Positions 4,729 through 7,599 of a DNA stretch of 7,599 bases are shown in pieces; within the stretch, counting starts at the first letter, position 1; each line of letters opens with the position of its first letter. The translations under genes and the position numbers were made by a program. Location: assembly GCA_051745935.1 (NCBI GenBank), contig JBNJEM010000383.1:1-7599 (forward strand). Reading direction: 5' to 3'. This DNA is from JBNJEM01 sp051745935. GTDB taxonomy: Bacteria > Planctomycetota > Planctomycetia > Pirellulales > Pirellulaceae. The notes beneath the pieces were generated by a model that had not been told where the DNA came from, made no database searches, and worked only from the letters and a program-made list of their open reading frames with translations.

Positions 4729-5805
4729 ATGATGTCACCGAAGCGTCCAGGTCCCCGCGGCCAAAAGCAAAGGAACAGCGCTCAACGAGAATCAAGCGAG
4801 CGGCTTCAGAAGGTCTTGGCGGCTGCTGGTGTCGCCAGCCGGCGGGAAAGTGAAGAATTGATTCTAGCGGGGCGGGTTGAGGTGGATCGCCAAACCGTAA
4901 CGGTTCTTGGGACACGGGTGGATCCATCACGGCAGGAGATTCGCGTGGACGGAACCGTCTTGCCGCGTCCTCGATATGTGTACTACTTGCTGAACAAGCC
5001 AGCGGGCGTGGTCTCCACCAATCGTGATCCAGAAGGTCGTCCCCGCGTGATTGACCTGGTGCCGGCGGAGAAGCGGCTCTTTACGATCGGCCGCTTGGAC
5101 CGATCGAGCGAAGGTTTGATTATCGTCACCAACGATGGTGAACTGACGAACCAATTGACTCATCCGCGATATGGGATTCCGAAGACCTATCGAGCCAAGG
5201 TACAAGGGACGCCCAGTGCCGAGACCCTGCGGAAACTGCGCGCAGGCGTCCATCTTGCCGAAGGATTGGCCCAAGTCGACGCGCTAAAGGTCCGCGGGCG
5301 ACATGGCCGCGGCCTGGAACTTGAAATTGTCCTAACCGAGGGCCGCAATCGCGAAATCAGACGGATCTTGGCCAAGGTGGGGCACAAGGTGCAGCAGTTG
5401 CGGCGCACCGCGATCGGAGACGTTCGGCTGGGACGATTGAAAACGGGCGAGTATCGGGTGCTCTCCTCAAAAGAGATTCGTTCGTTGCGCCAAGCGGCCC
5501 AAAGCCCGAACGCGGGACCGGGAAGCCGCCAGGGCAAATCCGTGTCGACACGGGCCAAAAACGTGAAAGCTCGCCAAGCGCCAGCGCGATCGGAAAACCC
5601 CGCAGCGGCGAAACAGAAGCCTAAATCGAAAGACGCCCAGCGAACTGGAGCGGGAAAAGCGGCAAAGGCGGCCTCGGGGCGAGGCAAACAATCCAAGCAA
5701 GGCGGGGCCCGGAAGACGGCTCGGAAACCGGATTCCGGTCAAGCATCCGGAAAAAAACGGCAACCGGCCAAGAAGCGACGTGGCAAAGGAAAATCGGGCG
5801 AATGA
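4729..5805 (+). CDS. rluB: Pseudouridine synthase, RluB/RsuA family, with long basic C-terminal tail
   Basis: RluB-family enzymes convert a specific uridine in rRNA to pseudouridine (E. coli RluB: 23S U2605). The 358-residue product has an N-terminal S4 RNA-binding domain (about 23-75: SERLQKVLAAAGVASRRESE), then the catalytic domain with LLNKPAGVVSTNRDPEGRP (87-105) and the signature GRLDRSSEGLIIVTNDG (121-137), whose Asp124 is the catalytic aspartate. KTYRAKV (152-158) and EGRNREIRR (204-212) are further family blocks. The fold ends near residue 257. The remaining ~100 residues are Lys/Arg/Ala/Gly/Gln/Ser-rich, low in complexity and likely disordered, as in several RluB proteins but long here. 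Start choice is uncertain: ATG 4717, 4729 and 4732 are in frame, and none has a good Shine-Dalgarno. Its TGA overlaps the next ATG by 4 bp. RluB is favoured over RsuA/RluE/RluF by the tail and general likeness, without certainty. Confidence 0.9.
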   Translation: MMSPKRPGPRGQKQRNSAQRESSERLQKVLAAAGVASRRESEELILAGRVEVDRQTVTVLGTRVDPSRQEIRVDGTVLPRPRYVYYLLNKPAGVVSTNRDPEGRPRVIDLVPAEKRLFTIGRLDRSSEGLIIVTNDGELTNQLTHPRYGIPKTYRAKVQGTPSAETLRKLRAGVHLAEGLAQVDALKVRGRHGRGLELEIVLTEGRNREIRRILAKVGHKVQQLRRTAIGDVRLGRLKTGEYRVLSSKEIRSLRQAAQSPNAGPGSRQGKSVSTRAKNVKARQAPARSENPAAAKQKPKSKDAQRTGAGKAAKAASGRGKQSKQGGARKTARKPDSGQASGKKRQPAKKRRGKGKSGE

Positions 5806-6677
5806 ACACTCCGCTTCATGCTTCCCACTACGCCGACGCCGCTTTACAACGGACCGTTGAAATTGTCGAAAACGTGTCCGTGGCGGAGGAGACCCACCGG
5901 ATCCGATTCCGCTGTCCCGAAATCGCCCGGCTGGTTGTTCCTGGACAGTTCCTCATGGCACGGATCGCGGCTTGCAATGATCCGCTGATTGGACGTGCCC
6001 TGGCCGTTTATGACATCGGAGCGGACCATTCCTCGCGTTCGGCGACCGTTGACCTGGTTTATCAGGTGAAAGGAAAATTCACCACGCGGCTGCGAACGAG
6101 TCCCCCTGGTACGCGCTTGGTCGTGTGGGGCCCGTTGGGCAACGGTTTCCCGCTCCTTCATTGTGAACGCCTCATCATGGTGGCCGGTGGCATTGGGCAG
6201 ACCCCATTTTTGACTCTGGCCAAAGAACATCTGGGGCTCCGGCCGTTCGGCACGCCTCCCCGCCGCGTCGACACTTCGCCGCGAATTACACTGTGCTTTG
6301 GGGCTCGGTCCAAGGGCTTCTTGGCTGGCGTTGAGGATTTTCAGCAGCTTGGGGTCGACGTGCGGCTGGCTACTGAAGATGGATCCGCCGGCCATCAAGG
6401 ACGGGTAACGGACTTGCTATGGGAACTGCTCGCCGCCAATCGTCCAAACACCCAAGTAACCTGCTGCGGCCCGGTTCCCATGATGCGGCAAGCGGCCCGG
6501 ATCTCGGCCGACTTCCGCGTCCCCTGTTACGTATCCTTGGAAACACCCATGGCCTGTGGAATCGGTATCTGCTTCTGTTGCGTCGCGAAGATCCTGGACG
6601 AGTCGGGCCACTGGGACTATAAGCGAACTTGCGTGGAAGGTCCCGTCTTCGACGCCAATCGCGTGGCCTGGGAATAG
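5802..6677 (+). CDS. pyrK: Dihydroorotate dehydrogenase electron-transfer subunit (PyrK-like), FAD/[2Fe-2S] reductase
   Basis: PyrK passes electrons from the PyrD (class 1B) flavin to NAD+, completing dihydroorotate oxidation in pyrimidine synthesis. The 291-residue product has an N-terminal FAD-binding barrel (about 16-115) with DPLIGRALAVYD (60-71) and WGPLGNGF (109-116), a nucleotide-binding domain with VAGGIGQTPF (127-136) and CCGPVPMM (221-228), and a C-terminal cysteine cluster, ETPMACGIGICFCC and KRTCVEGPVFD, that gives Cys252, Cys257, Cys260 and Cys277 in the C-x4-C-x2-C-x16-C spacing of PyrK. Cys259 is an extra cysteine next to the site. The FAD motif has Ala where many relatives have Pro (R-P). 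The ATG overlaps the rluB stop (ATGA), with AAAGGA (5785-5790) upstream, so the two are probably co-translated. No pyrD lies in the window, so a related NAD(P)H:acceptor reductase subunit remains possible. Confidence 0.9.
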   Translation: MNTPLHASHYADAALQRTVEIVENVSVAEETHRIRFRCPEIARLVVPGQFLMARIAACNDPLIGRALAVYDIGADHSSRSATVDLVYQVKGKFTTRLRTSPPGTRLVVWGPLGNGFPLLHCERLIMVAGGIGQTPFLTLAKEHLGLRPFGTPPRRVDTSPRITLCFGARSKGFLAGVEDFQQLGVDVRLATEDGSAGHQGRVTDLLWELLAANRPNTQVTCCGPVPMMRQAARISADFRVPCYVSLETPMACGIGICFCCVAKILDESGHWDYKRTCVEGPVFDANRVAWE

Positions 6678-6902
6678 CCAAAGGCGTGATTCACCACTCG
6701 CTTCGCCATGTTTGCCATCATGGTGGGCTGTTGCCAACCGGCGAAACGGGGGCAACGGAGCCGGGGAGCACGCCGCTTCGCGCCGGAGTATTCTTCGCGA
6801 GAAGCGTTCCTGAGAACCGTCCCATCCCCCGCCCAGAAACACGGGATCCAAACCGCCGCTACGGAACGCGAAGTCCATCCCTCGCCCAACCCGTGCCCCG
6901 GT
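6678..6902. other. Non-coding stretch after pyrK
   Basis: These 225 bases between the pyrK stop and repeat copy C show no supported gene. An ORF starting at 6708 runs through the region and into the repeat, but its translation before the repeat is Arg/Pro/Ser-rich and unrecognisable. No clear terminator follows pyrK here; the strong hairpins lie further on (7260-7462). Confidence 0.45.
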
Positions 6903-7008
6903 TTTATACCGGTCGCGGATGACTTTCTCCGCCGCGAGTCCGACCAACGGGAGGACGGCTTGCGTCGGGCAGCTTTCCACCCGGAAAAATCCAACCGCCT
7001 GAAATATA
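6903..7008 (+). repeat. Interspersed ~102-bp repeat, copy C
   Basis: This is the third copy, nearly identical to copy B and about 90% identical to copy A, without indels. It contains CGACCAACGGGAG at 6941-6953. The frame read as VADDFLRRESDQREDGLRR is open throughout. The left border with copy B extends back to TT(T/C)ATACCGG. The right border is near GAAATATA; beyond it the three copies share nothing. Confidence 0.92.
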
Positions 7009-7018
7009 CTTGTCGCGG

Positions 7019-7189
7019 TTCTCGGACTGGCCCCTTGATGAATGGACGCTGGCGTGGCTAGGTTTTCGGCATCTGTTGCGCGCCCTCGCTTCAGAAGGCG
7101 AAGATCTCCGCACCCGCGCCGCGACCATCACCACCGGTGTTCCTGACGCCACAATAGGCCCGCGGATGGCAGGACGGACCCACGGATGA
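7019..7189 (+). pseudogene. Possible ORF remnant without a start codon
   Basis: The plus frame beginning at 7019 reads FSDWPLDEWTLAWLGFRHLL and continues with ordinary composition (ALASEGEDLRTRAA and onward) to TGA 7187-7189, about 56 residues. It has no start codon of its own; in-frame it continues leftward into repeat copy C. The residue mix looks more protein-like than surrounding frames, but I recognise no family. It may be the tail of a decayed gene cut by the repeat, or chance. Confidence 0.2.
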
Positions 7190-7346
7190 AGAAAGAGGCA
7201 AGCAGATATTCCGCGTTCTCCCGCTGCTTAGCGACGGAAAATCAATAATTGTCGCATGACCCGGGCTGCCGGGCGTCGGGCCAATGCCTCGGCTTGTCCG
7301 AGGGATTATTACGTTCCTTGCTACATAACGCGGTTGCGTGCGCCCC

Positions 7347-7397
7347 TTCCCGGTTTCGGTCCGTGGCGGCCTCAGCCGCCACGGACCGAAACGGGAA
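7347..7397. repeat. Long near-perfect hairpin (18-bp perfect stem)
   Basis: Bases 7353-7370 (GTTTCGGTCCGTGGCGGC) are the exact reverse complement of 7375-7392, with a four-base loop CTCA. After one bulged G (7352), pairing continues for five more bases (TTCCC 7347-7351 with GGGAA 7393-7397). A run of seven T's occurs only at 7418-7424, 20 bases past the stem, so it is not a textbook intrinsic terminator for the plus strand. It could be a factor-assisted terminator, a mobile palindromic repeat, or an RNA-stabilising structure. Confidence 0.85.
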
Positions 7398-7427
7398 AAC
7401 AATGAGGGGGCCACCCATTTTTTTAGC

Positions 7428-7462
7428 GAAAAACGTGAAACGCCCCGGGACCAGCCCGGGGC
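7428..7462 (-). terminator. Candidate rho-independent terminator, minus strand
   Basis: Read on the minus strand, GCCCCGGG (7462-7455), loop CTGGT and CCCGGGGC (7449-7442) form an 8-bp GC stem, followed by GTTTCACGTTTTTCG. The T-rich tail is broken by CACG, so strength is uncertain. It would serve a gene entering from the right edge. On the plus strand no T-run follows. Confidence 0.5.
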
Positions 7463-7599
7463 ATCTCATGCAGCGTGGGTAATCGCCGTGATGGCGCGAG
7501 CAACCTGAGTCTCCGCTGGCCCGAGCTGGGAACATCACTCGAACTCCTTGAATCAGACAGTTATTTCTTTACAGATCCTTACCCGTTACCACCTTCAAT

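Larger units (their letters stand above)
7190..7599. other. Right-end non-coding region with hairpin cluster
   Basis: No gene can be supported in these 410 bases. Beyond the long hairpin and terminator listed separately, two more stems occur: CCCGG-gctg-CCGGG (7260-7273) and CCTCGG-cttgt-CCGAGG (7287-7303), neither followed by a T-run. ORFs on both strands here are products of the symmetric long hairpin. A minus-strand gene may end near the right edge (one frame stops at 7569-7571), which would fit the minus-oriented terminator, but too little of it is in the window to judge. Confidence 0.5.

Noticed and set aside
6904..7008. Conserved structured RNA explanation for the repeat
   Set aside because: TCGCGG/CCGCGA pairing exists in all copies because that part does not vary; where copies differ, one possible stem is broken without compensation, so there is no covariation support.
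6708..7061. Plus-strand ORF of 117 codons containing repeat copy C
   Set aside because: Only the repeat part looks conserved; the first 60 or so residues are composition-driven and no ribosome-binding site precedes the ATG. Kept as repeat evidence, not as a gene.
7242..7538. ORFs on both strands at the right end
   Set aside because: Their similar translations (FRSVAA-type on each strand) result from the self-complementary hairpin at 7347-7397.

Overview
The window reads as a chromosomal segment from a planctomycete, most likely of the Pirellulales type. This rests on protein style only: a short Zn-type mannose-6-phosphate isomerase, a PII protein with a particular T-loop, a TatC with a very long first periplasmic loop, a tiny lipoprotein of a type I associate with planctomycetes, and GC-rich DNA with long repeat-filled intergenic stretches. 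The genus cannot be fixed from the sequence alone.

Layout, left to right. Bases 1-212 hold two copies of a 113-bp tandem repeat cut by the window edge. Next comes the first copy (about 226-328) of a ~102-bp interspersed repeat, then a PII gene (glnB family, 353-700, +). It converges on tatC (812-1840, -). tatC is divergent from a manA-type isomerase gene (2131-3108, +) across a 290-bp gap. A ~590-bp non-coding stretch (3109-3698) holds overlapping inverted repeats and a perfect TATAAT box. It leads to a small lipoprotein gene (3705-3965, +), whose stop codon is followed at once by the second interspersed-repeat copy. The next ~650 bp (4071-4728) look non-coding or decayed: a stop-rich micro-repeat, a possible frameshifted remnant on the minus strand, and a base-paired segment just before rluB. 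An RluB-family pseudouridine synthase gene (4729-5805, +) overlaps a pyrK-like electron-transfer gene (5802-6677, +) by 4 bp. The right end (6678-7599) has no convincing gene. It holds the third interspersed-repeat copy, a possible ORF remnant, and a cluster of hairpins that includes a very long perfect stem and a minus-strand terminator candidate.

The genes are housekeeping functions (nitrogen signalling, Tat export, mannose/fructose interconversion, rRNA modification, pyrimidine synthesis) and not one pathway. Only rluB-pyrK form a clear transcription and translation unit.

The most unusual content is in the gaps. The ~102-bp repeat occurs three times without indels, and most differences between its most divergent copies fall on the third position of one reading frame. 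It shares a 13-base core, in opposite orientation, with the 113-bp tandem repeat. Several proteins also depart from family norms: the PII protein lacks the uridylylated tyrosine, TatC has Gln at the conserved buried Glu position, and RluB has a ~100-residue basic tail. I found no defence system, CRISPR array, intact mobile element, tRNA or rRNA.
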